64,000 nt of DNA from Deltaproteobacteria bacterium. Lineage in GTDB: Bacteria > Desulfobacterota > JAFDED01. The number at the start of each line of letters is the position of its first letter. The first letter of the stretch is position 1. The notes beneath the pieces were generated by a model. The model was not told the origin of the DNA. It searched no databases and saw only the letters and a program-made list of their open reading frames with translations. The position numbers and the translations under genes are program-made. This document shows, in pieces, positions 1 to 9,398 of the stretch. Location of the stretch: positions 1 through 64,000 of the forward strand of contig JAFDED010000007.1 of the NCBI GenBank assembly GCA_019310535.1, given 5' to 3'.

Positions 1-130
1 AAATCCTCTCTTATTGTTGCCTCTGCACCCATTGCTGTATTTCCTTCCATCCTTCCTTACCCATAACTTTTATCCTGACCAGGGGGATACCATGTTCGTT
101 CCGTTTCCCAAAAACAATCGCGGTTTTCCG

Positions 131-159
131 TTGACAATAACACCTGCCAACATTACAAT
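131..159 (+). promoter_or_regulatory. sigma70-type promoter, distal, for the O-antigen ligase-like gene
   Basis: A perfect -35 TTGACA (131-136) and a -10 TACAAT (154-159) are separated by 17 bases. Transcription would start near 166 and give a leader of about 280 bases before the TTG start at 450. I found no ops/JUMPstart-like motif in that leader. Confidence 0.55.
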
Positions 160-265
160 TGTAAACCATATGACTGCCCCACGCTGAAAAATATGGCAGG
201 AAAGCGCCTCGTTGTTTTGTTGAGAAAACAATCTCAAAGATTTGATTCTCTCTTTAACGATTGAT

Positions 266-293
266 TTGACGATTATTGATACTGTCTTATTAT
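266..293 (+). promoter_or_regulatory. sigma70-type promoter, proximal, for the O-antigen ligase-like gene
   Basis: TTGACG (266-271), 16 bases, then TATTAT (288-293). It lies 155 bases upstream of the start codon in otherwise non-coding DNA. The rest of 1-449 shows no credible gene on either strand. Confidence 0.45.
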
Positions 294-449
294 GACCTCA
301 CCGATAAAAGAGATGAGAAAGGAATCTACCGGTCCTTATAAATGGCGTTAAAAAACGGGCACCCATTGGGGATGCGACAATGGCAACAACGGACTTCCTT
401 CTTGATTTCTTATCTTTCCATGCAAACTAAGTAAGGAGAGGATTTCACA

Positions 450-1850
450 TTGCACCAAGGGATTATTAATGATCAGCAGTTGGATATTTTGCCTGAGATT
501 CCTTCTGATTCCTCAAAATCTCCTGCTGAAGAACAGCACGCGCCACAAGATCCTTGGAGCTCTCGTGATTCATGGATTAACTTATTTGATGCCACGATTG
601 GTTACTGTCTTTCATTGCTTCTTTTCATACTCTTTTTCGAGCATACGAACACCACAGCAGCCGCTTTGTACTTATTCCCTCTCTTGTTGTGGATCATCCG
701 GATGATACTGGCCAGGGATTTCCGATTGATCCGAACACCTATCTCCTTGCCTATACTGGCTTTTGTCATCATGGCTTTCATCTCCAGCGTTTTTTCAATG
801 GATCGCTGGTACAGCTTTGACGAGTTCCGGGGGGAAGTGCTCAAGCAAGCAATGCTGTTTTTGATGGTCGCCAATACCATAAGAAACAGAAAGCAGATTC
901 GGAATCTGCTGATCGGGCTTTTTACTGGCGCCGCATTTATGTCCATTGTGGGCATTGTTGGCTATTACACGGGTTTGACCGTGTATGAAGGACGCACGAT
1001 CTCCTGGTATTCCAATATGAGCTATACGAGTCTGGGATGCTATTTGGCCATCAATGTTACCTTAGTGCTGGCCATCGTCTATTTCGAAAGAAATAGAGCT
1101 CGGATCTTCTGGCTGTTATCAATGACGGCTGTCTTGGCCTGGTGCATTCTTCTGACGTTCACGCGGGGTGTCTGGATCGCTGTGGGAATAGCAGGTTCTT
1201 TTCTTTCGGTGGCTCGTAAAAAATTTATCGGCCTTTTAGTGCTCGCTATGATGATTTTTGTTCTGGCTGTTTTTCCCAACCCTTTCCGGGAGCGTCTTCT
1301 CAGCATAGCGGATCTGCGCAACTATCCAGTCTCTGGAGCCATCCTTTCCGATCGCGTCCTCTCCTGGCAAAGCGCACTGGACATGATCAAGGACCGTCCG
1401 CTCATCGGCATCGGTTATGGACCAAAGCTTTTTGAAGAGATTTATCCACAGTACGTGTATCCCGGTGCCAAAGAGCCCATGTCGTATGCCCACAACCTTT
1501 TTCTGGATTTAACGGTGCAGATGGGAATCCCGGGGCTGATTATCTTTTTCTGGTTGATCATTTCATACTTCCGGGGAGCCATTATAGTATTTCGAAAAGT
1601 ATCCTCGTCTTTTCTCCGCGCAGTCATTTTGGGTTCTATAACGGGAATCCTTATTTTGCTGGTAAATGGCCTGGTAAGCCTGCTGCTGTTTAATGAGTTA
1701 GGCTTGCTTATTTTCATCCTAATGGGGATCACTTACAGCAGAGCTATCCAGGTGGAGTGCGGCCTCATGGAGTTGAATCATCTCCCCCAAAAAGTGGCAT
1801 CCAGATTGGTTGCCTCTGTCCAGACGAAAAATGTTGATGCCCTGCACTGA
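450..1850 (+). CDS. O-antigen ligase family membrane protein (Wzy_C/WaaL-like)
   Basis: A polytopic inner-membrane protein of 466 residues with about ten hydrophobic segments. It would join or polymerise O-polysaccharide onto lipid A-core at the periplasmic face. Family features seen: a TFTRG motif after a membrane helix, the large periplasmic loop with SW..ALDMIKDRPLIGIGYG, and HNLFLDLTVQMG near the last helices. The start is TTG at 450, chosen because AAGGAGAGG lies 9-10 bases before it and the hydrophobic core follows a short polar N-terminus. Neighbours are LPS glycosyltransferases, which favours ligase or polymerase; the family cannot be split between those two by sequence alone. Confidence 0.85.
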   Translation: MHQGIINDQQLDILPEIPSDSSKSPAEEQHAPQDPWSSRDSWINLFDATIGYCLSLLLFILFFEHTNTTAAALYLFPLLLWIIRMILARDFRLIRTPISLPILAFVIMAFISSVFSMDRWYSFDEFRGEVLKQAMLFLMVANTIRNRKQIRNLLIGLFTGAAFMSIVGIVGYYTGLTVYEGRTISWYSNMSYTSLGCYLAINVTLVLAIVYFERNRARIFWLLSMTAVLAWCILLTFTRGVWIAVGIAGSFLSVARKKFIGLLVLAMMIFVLAVFPNPFRERLLSIADLRNYPVSGAILSDRVLSWQSALDMIKDRPLIGIGYGPKLFEEIYPQYVYPGAKEPMSYAHNLFLDLTVQMGIPGLIIFFWLIISYFRGAIIVFRKVSSSFLRAVILGSITGILILLVNGLVSLLLFNELGLLIFILMGITYSRAIQVECGLMELNHLPQKVASRLVASVQTKNVDALH

Positions 1851-1984
1851 ATTGAAGAAACCTGCTGCGACGACTCCCTGCACTCCTCAATCCTCTCCGA
1901 ACAAGTATTTGATGCAATGGCCGTCGGGACCGGTTAAAAAGCCTTTGCATATTACTTTATAGTGGATAATAATGAGATTGATCC

Positions 1985-3142
1985 ATGAACATCGCTTACT
2001 GCATCACGGACCCTTTCCCAGCGGAACGCGTCAGCTCAATCCAGATCGCGCACACGGTCAACGAATTAGCCAATCAAGGGGCTACCGTTCATCTTTTCAC
2101 TCCAGCAACGGCGCATAAGGGAGAAATCGAGCGTCATTTTGACCTAATGCTCTCTCCCAGACTTCAATTTCATACACAACATCCACCCACAGAACTGAGA
2201 TATAAACACAAATTTTCATCCTTTTCTTACCGTTGCTGGCTTTTGAAAAAACTCTGGGGGATGTCCAGGAGAGGCGAAATTGATTTTATTTACACGCGCC
2301 TCGTCAAGATTGCCAGTTTTTTGCAGATATGGGCGTCAACGGCCGGTTTCAGGATTGTATATGAAGCCCATAATCTTGAAAGGGATTGGACATATGACTC
2401 CTACGTTCGCGCCTGGAAAAACAACCGTCGGGAGCGTCGCATTTTCAACAGGCAATTGGCTGGTATGGTGTGCATCAGCGGTACACTTCTGAATAAACTG
2501 AAAACGTCTTATCCCTTGAAGTGCCCTACTACCCTCATCCCATGCGGTGTTCAAAGAAAGTTCCTTGCTGATGGGGTGAAGCTGCGCCCGAAAATTGGAC
2601 GCATTCGATACGTCGGCTCTCTCTCTTCTCTCGAGGGAGTGGATGTTCTGATGCGGGCCATGACATGGATAGAGGCAACCCTGGATATTTTCACCCGTTC
2701 TCGACCCACCCCGGCTTTGAAGGAAATGGTGACAACGCTGGGTCTCCAAAAAAAGGTCCGGTTTTGTGGACCCCTTGATCACGGGCAGGTTCCCCACGAG
2801 CTCCGACAGGCGGATTGTCTGGTAATCCCCTTGCCCGGCGAAAACCCCGTATCAATGGGCAGCTCTCCCCTCAAGCTCTTCGAATACATGGCATCCGGCA
2901 AACCCATCGTCGCCAGCGATGTACCGGGCGTCAAGGAGATTCTTCAGGATCGTCGAAATGCGATCCTGTTCCGTGCCTCCGATCCCCAGAGTCTGGCTCA
3001 AGCTGTTCTTGTTCTGCAAAGCGACACAAGACTGGCGCATCGCATTGCGGTCAATGCCCTGGCGGATGCCCAAAGGTACACATGGGACGAGCGCGCTCGG
3101 TCAATATTGCGATTTCTGGAAGGAATCCGGCCTGGTTCCTGA
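1985..3142 (+). CDS. glycosyltransferase family 4 (GT-B fold)
   Basis: A 385-residue cytoplasmic sugar transferase. The N-terminal half begins MNIAYCITDPFPAERVSS, typical of the acceptor-binding Rossmann domain. The C-terminal half carries RYVGSLSSLEGVDVLMRAM and the nucleotide-sugar binding stretch PLKLFEYMASGKPIVASDVPG, with the conserved Glu of the EX7E motif. It follows the O-antigen ligase-like gene by 134 bases on the same strand, and is convergent with the HD-domain gene. Donor and acceptor sugars cannot be told from the sequence. A TTGCAT-16-TAATAA element at 1945-1972 could be a promoter very close to the ATG. Confidence 0.85.
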   Translation: MNIAYCITDPFPAERVSSIQIAHTVNELANQGATVHLFTPATAHKGEIERHFDLMLSPRLQFHTQHPPTELRYKHKFSSFSYRCWLLKKLWGMSRRGEIDFIYTRLVKIASFLQIWASTAGFRIVYEAHNLERDWTYDSYVRAWKNNRRERRIFNRQLAGMVCISGTLLNKLKTSYPLKCPTTLIPCGVQRKFLADGVKLRPKIGRIRYVGSLSSLEGVDVLMRAMTWIEATLDIFTRSRPTPALKEMVTTLGLQKKVRFCGPLDHGQVPHELRQADCLVIPLPGENPVSMGSSPLKLFEYMASGKPIVASDVPGVKEILQDRRNAILFRASDPQSLAQAVLVLQSDTRLAHRIAVNALADAQRYTWDERARSILRFLEGIRPGS

Positions 3143-3181
3143 GATGATCCAGTGGCTCACGGTCAATTCTGAAAAAGTAAT

Positions 3182-4246
3182 TTATGCTTGCTCATCGGTC
3201 CTGGAGGCGAATAAGGGCAGTTCCTGACTTTCAACGTTATCCGGCGGGCTTTTTTCTTCCTTTAACCGGCCAGAAGGATCAGGATCAGACAGAGACATAT
3301 AAGAATGACGATAAAACGGACGACCGAAGACCCCATGGTGACTGGTCCAATCAGGGTCTTCACCCTCTTGCTGGGAAATAAAGCGGCCAACCCCAATCAT
3401 TTTAGCGTCCAGGTTATCAATGTAGTAAAATAAAAGGGCTTCCAGAGTCTTGGGTCTACGGGGTGAACCATACTCGTATTCTCCGTGATGGCTGATGATC
3501 AGGTGCTTTAAGTGAAGGGCCAACAGGTCCGGAAATCCCTCCACGTCCGACATCTTCTCATCCAATAGTTTCAATCCCTGCACAATATGCCCTAACAACC
3601 TTCCCTCCGTGGTATAATCGAATCCCCTGGAATAACTCAGCTCGAATACCTTGCCCATATCATGCAAAAAAGCGCCGGCCCTGAGCAGGTCGGGGTTTAC
3701 CTCCGGATAGAGAGGGGCAACCTGATCCACCAAGCGCAATAATGAGAGGGTGTGTTCCAGCAAGCCCCCGATATAAACGTGGTGGAGCCGTTTGGCGGCG
3801 GGTGCACGTTTGAACCTTTCCATGAGATCTTTATCCTGCAAATAGCTCTTTAGAAGAGCTTTCAAATAGACATCTTTGACCTTGCGCAACTGTGTTCTCA
3901 AATCCTGGAACATCTCTTCTGGATCTCTCTCGGCCTTGGGCAAAAAATCTCCCGGATCAATCTCATTCTCATCTACAGGCCGCAAATCAGCGATTACCAG
4001 TTGCAGCCGGTCCTGATACACTTCCGCCCGGGACTGGATCCAAATCAGGTCATTTTTTTCGAAAAGTTTACTCATTTCAACCGCACGGTCCCAGATTTTG
4101 GCCTCTATCTCGCCGGTGCGGTCTCCCAGGGTAAGTGATAAAAAAGGGTCTCCCCGACGGGTTTTTCCCTCACGCTTTTTCAAGACGAGAAAAACTCCCT
4201 CCGAAGATGTGTTTTCACGGATATCCTCTATGTGAATTTCTTTCAT
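3182..4246 (-). CDS. OB-fold plus HD-domain hydrolase, YhaM-like 3'-5' exoribonuclease
   Basis: 354 residues. Residues about 1-110 form an OB-type nucleic-acid binding domain (SLTLGDRTGEIEAKIWD). Residues about 155-310 are an HD phosphohydrolase domain with the metal ligands in GGLLEHTLSLL, GAFLHDMGK and SHHGEYEYG. This order matches the YhaM/CBF1 exoribonuclease family of Firmicutes, also common in Desulfobacterota. I chose the ATG at 4246 because AAGGATGA sits upstream and the OB domain starts there; an in-frame ATG at 4318 would add 24 unlike residues. It is the last gene of the minus-strand LPS cluster, so the link to LPS may be only positional. Confidence 0.8.
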   Translation of the reverse strand: MKEIHIEDIRENTSSEGVFLVLKKREGKTRRGDPFLSLTLGDRTGEIEAKIWDRAVEMSKLFEKNDLIWIQSRAEVYQDRLQLVIADLRPVDENEIDPGDFLPKAERDPEEMFQDLRTQLRKVKDVYLKALLKSYLQDKDLMERFKRAPAAKRLHHVYIGGLLEHTLSLLRLVDQVAPLYPEVNPDLLRAGAFLHDMGKVFELSYSRGFDYTTEGRLLGHIVQGLKLLDEKMSDVEGFPDLLALHLKHLIISHHGEYEYGSPRRPKTLEALLFYYIDNLDAKMIGVGRFISQQEGEDPDWTSHHGVFGRPFYRHSYMSLSDPDPSGRLKEEKSPPDNVESQELPLFASRTDEQA

Positions 4247-4379
4247 TGGGCGGTCATCCTTTTCCTCGCGTGAACGTTGCACAGAGCATGAACAGCCTCG
4301 ATTATCATCGGTGCTCACTGAGACAATGCCTCTCCGTCAAGGGTGATCTTATAAACATTTCCTGCCCCATGATTCGACT

Positions 4380-6146
4380 TTACCATTCCCCTGCGGCATT
4401 AAATTGCATTTTACAAAGCCGTAGGTATGGTCCATCCCTCTGGATCAATTCATCGTGTTTGCCCACATCTTGAATACGCCCGTTTTCCAGCACCACGATT
4501 TTGTCTGCGTTGACAATGGTGGATAGCCTATGGGCAATGACATATGTTGTGCGATTTTTCATGAGGTTCACCAGAGCCTTTTGGACCATATGCTCTGATT
4601 CGCTATCAAGCTCCGACGTCGCCTCATCCAGAATGAGAATCTCGGGATCGCGCAAAATCGCCCGCGCAATGCATATGCGTTGTCGCTGGCCACCGCTCAA
4701 TCGTACTCCTCGCTCCCCGATAATGGTCTCGTAGCCCTGGGGGATCTGCATGATGAATTCGTGGGCATAGGCCGCCTCTGCTGCGGCCCGAATCTCCTCC
4801 TGCGTCGCTCCGGGTTTACCGTACGCTATGTTGAAAGCAAGCGTATCGTTGAAAAGGATCGTTTCCTGGGTAACAATGCCGAACTTCCGACGCAAGGAGT
4901 TGATCTGAAACCGGCGAACATCCACCCCGTCGATCTCGATGCTCCCTTCGGACACATCGAAGAATCTGGGCATAAGGTCTCCCAGTGTGGTCTTGCCTGC
5001 CCCGCTATGGCCGACGATGGCCACGATCTCACCCCGTTCAACCTCTAGGTTGATCTCTCTGAGCACCATATCCGGGCTGTTATCGTACATAAACGACACG
5101 TTTCGAAAACGGATTCCGTGCTGAAGCGATCGGAACTGTTTGGCGTCGGGTGCATCCACGATTTCCGGTTTCTCTTCAAGAATCTCAAAAATCCTCTCGG
5201 CCGCCGCCATAGCTGCCATGATAAGGTTGTTGAGGCGGCTCAGCCGGCGAACTGGACCATAGAGCATCATGGTTGCGGCGATAAAAGAGAAAAATGTTCC
5301 CGGCGTCGTCATGCCGGTAATTACCTGACGGCCTCCATACCAGATTACCGCGGCAATTCCAATGGCACCGAGAAATTCCATCAATGGACTTAACACTTCC
5401 TCAGCCCGTACTCCCTTCATGCGAACGTCAAAGAGTTTCTTGTTCTGTTTGCTGAATTTCTCCTGCTCGCACTCCTCGCTGCCAAAGGCCTTAACGATCT
5501 TGATTCCGGTGAAGGTCTCTTGAAGGATCCTGGTCAACTCAGCGGTCATCTCCTGAATGGACTTGTTCAATCTCCTGATCTTGCGGCCGATGCGAATCAT
5601 GGGGAAATAACCCATGGGAAGCACTACCATAGCGATGGAGGCCAGGAACCAATCGCGGTAAAACGCGATGAAGATCAAGCCCAGAATGGTGAAGACCTGG
5701 CGAATAACGTCGGCAATCACACTGGATGTAACGCTTGATAGCCGGGAGACGTCGTTGATCGACCTGGATATCAACTGCGCCGAGGGGATACGGTGAAAAA
5801 AGCTCAATGACAGCCGATTCAAGTGGGCAAAAAGATCATCACGAATTTTCTGCACTACCCGATATCCCACATACTGGATCAAGTAAGATTGCCCATACGT
5901 TGCGATTCCTTTAATCAGGTATATTGCAAGAATCATGACGGGCAACAGCGTCAACATCAGCAGGTCTTTTTTTAAGAAAATATCATCCAGAACCGGCTTG
6001 ACCAGCCACGCCGTGAGAGCGTTTGTTATGGAAACCACCACTGCTAAGAATATGGCACTCGCCAGTCTGAAGCGATAAGGACGGACGTACTCAATCAATC
6101 TCCGAATTATTCGAATATCAACTTTGCTGAACCATTGGAATTTCAT
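4380..6146 (-). CDS. msbA: MsbA-type lipid A-core flippase, ABC transporter half-molecule
   Basis: 588 residues: six transmembrane helices in roughly the first 320 residues, then an ATP-binding cassette. Visible motifs are Walker A GHSGAGKTT, signature LSGGQRQR, Walker B ILILDEATSELD and the switch histidine in YVIAHRLSTI. Homodimers of this family flip lipid A-core across the inner membrane. Placement inside an LPS core cluster supports MsbA over a generic drug exporter. It lies 24 bases downstream of a glycosyltransferase gene, likely the same transcript. Confidence 0.88.
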   Translation of the reverse strand: MKFQWFSKVDIRIIRRLIEYVRPYRFRLASAIFLAVVVSITNALTAWLVKPVLDDIFLKKDLLMLTLLPVMILAIYLIKGIATYGQSYLIQYVGYRVVQKIRDDLFAHLNRLSLSFFHRIPSAQLISRSINDVSRLSSVTSSVIADVIRQVFTILGLIFIAFYRDWFLASIAMVVLPMGYFPMIRIGRKIRRLNKSIQEMTAELTRILQETFTGIKIVKAFGSEECEQEKFSKQNKKLFDVRMKGVRAEEVLSPLMEFLGAIGIAAVIWYGGRQVITGMTTPGTFFSFIAATMMLYGPVRRLSRLNNLIMAAMAAAERIFEILEEKPEIVDAPDAKQFRSLQHGIRFRNVSFMYDNSPDMVLREINLEVERGEIVAIVGHSGAGKTTLGDLMPRFFDVSEGSIEIDGVDVRRFQINSLRRKFGIVTQETILFNDTLAFNIAYGKPGATQEEIRAAAEAAYAHEFIMQIPQGYETIIGERGVRLSGGQRQRICIARAILRDPEILILDEATSELDSESEHMVQKALVNLMKNRTTYVIAHRLSTIVNADKIVVLENGRIQDVGKHDELIQRDGPYLRLCKMQFNAAGEW

Positions 6147-6170
6147 GGCATGTTCACTTCTTCATCTTTC

Positions 6171-7331
6171 TTAACGGTGAAACATTTCTCGATAGTTTTG
6201 TTTGCCTTCCCCGTTTGCTTCTTCTAGAAGACGAATATATACCTTTTCGGTCTTTTGAGCCATAATCTCCTCATTGAACCTCTCCATCACTAACTGTCTC
6301 CCTGCTTTTCCCATGGTACGGGCAGTTTTTCGGTCATGAAGCAATGAAATAATCTTTTCCGCCATGGCTCCCGGGTCACTAGGAGGTACCACATATCCGG
6401 TGATACCGTCAAGCACGGAAGATTCGATGGATCCCACGCGGGTGGCTACTACGGGCCGTTCCATGGCCATCGCCTCAAGGATGGAGGTGGGAAAAGATTC
6501 CTTCAGGGAAGAAATTGCAAATACGTCCAGAGCCGCCAATATCGGAGGGACGTCCTCGCGCAAATCCGTAAATATCACCTTTCCCTCGATACGCAGCTCA
6601 CGGGTATACGCTCTCAGCTCTTTGTCCAATGGTCCCTCACCAACCACCAGGAACATTGTGGACGGAATATGGCGGCAGACCTTTTGTGCCGCTTCCAAAA
6701 AATACTGGTGGCCTTTTTTCGGATCCAATCGTCCTACTATGCCCACCAGCGGAACATCGGAGGGGATGTTGAGAGCGGCTCTCACCCCATCCCCCGATAT
6801 GGAAGAATTAAAGAGGCGCGTGTCCACCGCGCTGAAAATTGTCTCGACCCGATGCGGCTCCACGAGTTTGTTGCGGCGAAATTCTTCCCTGACCGCATCG
6901 GAATTAGCGATTACCCTATGGATCAGACGGGTATACAGCCAGCGGTGGACAACATCAGTACCCACGGGATTTGTATTATGCCGTGTCCGTACTACGAGGG
7001 CAGATGGATGCGCCAGCCGCGCGGCCACCACGCCTGCCCACGTATCTTGAGAACCGTGTGTGTGCACTATCCGGATGCCCTTTTCCTCAATGAGTCGCCG
7101 CAGCTTTTGCACCTCAGAGAAATAAATCCACGGATGAAACCCACGGGGGAAACGCAGGTCATCAAAGACATCCAGCCCCTCACTATGAGCGCGACGGGAA
7201 AGGGTGCTGCCGCGGGGCACGGCCAATGTCACGCTATGGCCCCGCTCCCGCAAATGCATGCAAATTTTCAATATGCGGTTGGGCTGCCCTCCCCATCCGC
7301 CCCGGTGCATATTGGTATGCAGGATGCGCAT
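6171..7331 (-). CDS. glycosyltransferase family 4, LPS core/O-chain
   Basis: 386 residues from the ATG at 7331, which begins MRILHTNMHRGGWGGQ, the usual start of the N-terminal Rossmann domain; an in-frame upstream ATG at 7430 gives an unlikely polar extension, and 7340 is also possible. Motifs: the GGWGGQ loop, VGIVGRLDPKKGHQYFLEA in the donor domain, and ESFPTSILEAMAMERPVVAT with the EX7E glutamates. It would act on the cytoplasmic face on undecaprenyl- or lipid A-linked acceptors. It is part of the minus-strand run ending with msbA. The donor sugar is unknown. Confidence 0.85.
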   Translation of the reverse strand: MRILHTNMHRGGWGGQPNRILKICMHLRERGHSVTLAVPRGSTLSRRAHSEGLDVFDDLRFPRGFHPWIYFSEVQKLRRLIEEKGIRIVHTHGSQDTWAGVVAARLAHPSALVVRTRHNTNPVGTDVVHRWLYTRLIHRVIANSDAVREEFRRNKLVEPHRVETIFSAVDTRLFNSSISGDGVRAALNIPSDVPLVGIVGRLDPKKGHQYFLEAAQKVCRHIPSTMFLVVGEGPLDKELRAYTRELRIEGKVIFTDLREDVPPILAALDVFAISSLKESFPTSILEAMAMERPVVATRVGSIESSVLDGITGYVVPPSDPGAMAEKIISLLHDRKTARTMGKAGRQLVMERFNEEIMAQKTEKVYIRLLEEANGEGKQNYREMFHR

Positions 7332-7473
7332 TGATAGCATGATGACACAAACATCCCTTAGAGGATTATCCGGAAGGTAAATGCTTCTTGAGCGTTGACT
7401 CCGGACCCAAAAAGTAACGACCTCCCTCATTGCAAAAACAAACGGGAAGCTTCTTTGTCAAAAGCGGAAAATT

Positions 7474-8214
7474 TCATATAAGCCATTTCTTTATCAGGTG
7501 TTCCCAGTGATAAAACACCGAGGTCCGATAGATCAAACGCAAGAGGCCATTCCGCTGATGCATGGGAATTCTCTTGATCCTGAACAAATCGCGCCGACCG
7601 TGGCGATTGCCCCGCATCACGGTGCAGGCACTTGTGTAGCCTGCTTCTTGTACTTCCCGCTCTACTTCTTCATTAAATTCGCCGAAGGGATAGCAAAACG
7701 AGTGCACCGGTGCACCCAGTTTGTCTTCCAATATCTTCCTGGAATCAACGAGTTCCTTCCGTCTTTCCACCCGGCGCCGTCGGGTCAGGTCGGGGTGAGT
7801 CAGTGTGTGCGAACCGATCTCCATGCCGGCCCGATACATCTCCTGTATCTGATTCCATGTTAAAAGCGGGCCGGCGGTCTTGGGCGACCACTCCCCTATT
7901 CCGCCAATCCGATGCACCACCACGAAAAAAGTACCCACACAGCCATGCAGAGTCAAAAGTGGCAGCACATGTTCATAGTTGTCACGAAACCCATCGTCGA
8001 ACGTGAAAACCACCCTTTTCCCAGGCGCTTTTACCCCATCTTGCAAACAATCAGCGAGTTCGGACATGCGTAATGATTCATAGCCTCGAAGCACAAGAGT
8101 CTTCACATGCTTTCGGAATTGCTCCGGGGGGACAAACAATTGAGATACAGGCACTCCCCTGGGCCTGGCATCGATACCATGGTAGGTTAGGATCGGCACC
8201 GAGATCATGGTCAT
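7474..8214 (-). CDS. polysaccharide deacetylase (NodB-homology, CE4)
   Basis: 246 residues. The NodB signatures are present: TFDDG with the catalytic base and metal Asp, SHTLTHPDL with the two metal His residues, and CYPFGEF as the later motif. There is no signal peptide (it begins MTMISVPILTYHGID), so it is probably cytoplasmic, or membrane-associated through the aromatic/basic C-terminus. In this setting it probably removes an N-acetyl group from a sugar in the LPS, but a glycan-intermediate or peptidoglycan target is not excluded. It sits between two GT4 genes on the same strand. Confidence 0.82.
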   Translation of the reverse strand: MTMISVPILTYHGIDARPRGVPVSQLFVPPEQFRKHVKTLVLRGYESLRMSELADCLQDGVKAPGKRVVFTFDDGFRDNYEHVLPLLTLHGCVGTFFVVVHRIGGIGEWSPKTAGPLLTWNQIQEMYRAGMEIGSHTLTHPDLTRRRRVERRKELVDSRKILEDKLGAPVHSFCYPFGEFNEEVEREVQEAGYTSACTVMRGNRHGRRDLFRIKRIPMHQRNGLLRLIYRTSVFYHWEHLIKKWLI

Positions 8215-8273
8215 TCCACCGATTTGTTTCAGCCGCCATAAAGGACCTGTGGCGTTTACTCCATTAAGCCGCC

Positions 8274-9398
8274 TTAGGCGGGGATCAGTTCCTGATATAA
8301 GTTCTGCATCGATTCTACGTGGGTTTTCACATCGAAAAGACGCTCTGCCCTCTGTTTTCCCGCCTTACCCATGGCAATGCGAAGGGTTGAATCGCTCAAA
8401 AGAGTTTTCAAGGCTTCCGCCAATGCCGATGTGTTCTCAGGGGGCACCAATAAACCGGTTACACCATCCTCTACCACCTCTGGTATGCCCCCCACAGTCG
8501 TAGCGACAACGGGCTTGCCGGCAGACATGGCCTCCACCAGCGCCAGGCCGAACCCCTCTTCCCGGGAGGGCAAAACAGCCACATCTATCGCATTCGTAAT
8601 CCGGTCTATATCGCCACGAAACCCGGTAAAAATCACCGTCCCTGCCGGACAAAGTTCTTGGGCCAGCTCTTCCAGGCATGCTCGGTACCATCGGTCCTGC
8701 CGGGAAGTTTCGCCTGCCAGCAGGAGGGTAATATTGGGGAAGCCTTTCTGCATTACAGCCATTGCGCGAATAAGTGTATCCTGTCCCTTCAGCGGATCTA
8801 ACCGCGATATCATGCCTACCACAAGCCGATCTTTTCCGATGCCCAACTCTTCACGGACTGAATGTCCCCCGGGACGAGGACGAAACCGTTCAAGATCCAC
8901 CCCATCATACACTACCCGCACTCGGGGAATCAGTGTCGGTATGAAACCGGCCATCAGGGCCCTGGATACAGTCACAATGCGTGTTGCCCGATGAATCCTG
9001 TATTTCTGGATTTTGTCCGGAGTCCAACTGCCCCGAATATGACATATAATGGGAATACCCAATCGCCAGGCAGAGCCTATGGCATAAGGGTTATCCCATA
9101 GCGTGTTCGCATGTACCAGATGGATGGGTGTTCGGATTATAATGCGTCGCAGACTCAACAGGGAAAAAGGAATCTTGGGCCAGGATTTTGCCTTTCGCCA
9201 CATCCCCATGGGAACGACCAAATATGGCACTTCCCGCAATTTCAACTCCGACGTGAACTCTCCGTTTGCCGATGTCGCCACCATGGGTGAGAACCGCTGC
9301 CGATCCATCCTCTCCAGAAAATTCAAAAGCCCCCGGATTGAGCCACCCATTCGGGTTACTCCCTGGATAAAGAGGATGTTACGCCGGCAGCCTGTCAT
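8274..9398 (-). CDS. glycosyltransferase family 4
   Basis: 374 residues starting MTGCRRNILFIQGVTRMGGS, with the glycine-rich acceptor-domain loop GGSIRGLLNFL. The donor domain shows GMISRLDPLKGQDTLIRAM and REEGFGLALVEAMSAGKPVVATTVGGIPE, the standard EX7E region. Its start overlaps the stop of the upstream GT4 (9395-9398, ATGA), so the two are translationally coupled. Substrate unknown. Confidence 0.86.
   Translation of the reverse strand: MTGCRRNILFIQGVTRMGGSIRGLLNFLERMDRQRFSPMVATSANGEFTSELKLREVPYLVVPMGMWRKAKSWPKIPFSLLSLRRIIIRTPIHLVHANTLWDNPYAIGSAWRLGIPIICHIRGSWTPDKIQKYRIHRATRIVTVSRALMAGFIPTLIPRVRVVYDGVDLERFRPRPGGHSVREELGIGKDRLVVGMISRLDPLKGQDTLIRAMAVMQKGFPNITLLLAGETSRQDRWYRACLEELAQELCPAGTVIFTGFRGDIDRITNAIDVAVLPSREEGFGLALVEAMSAGKPVVATTVGGIPEVVEDGVTGLLVPPENTSALAEALKTLLSDSTLRIAMGKAGKQRAERLFDVKTHVESMQNLYQELIPA

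Noticed and set aside
6364-7050. Long plus-strand frame opposite the GT4 gene
   Set aside because: Antisense shadow of a well-supported GT4; rich in Arg/Ser/Thr and without motifs.
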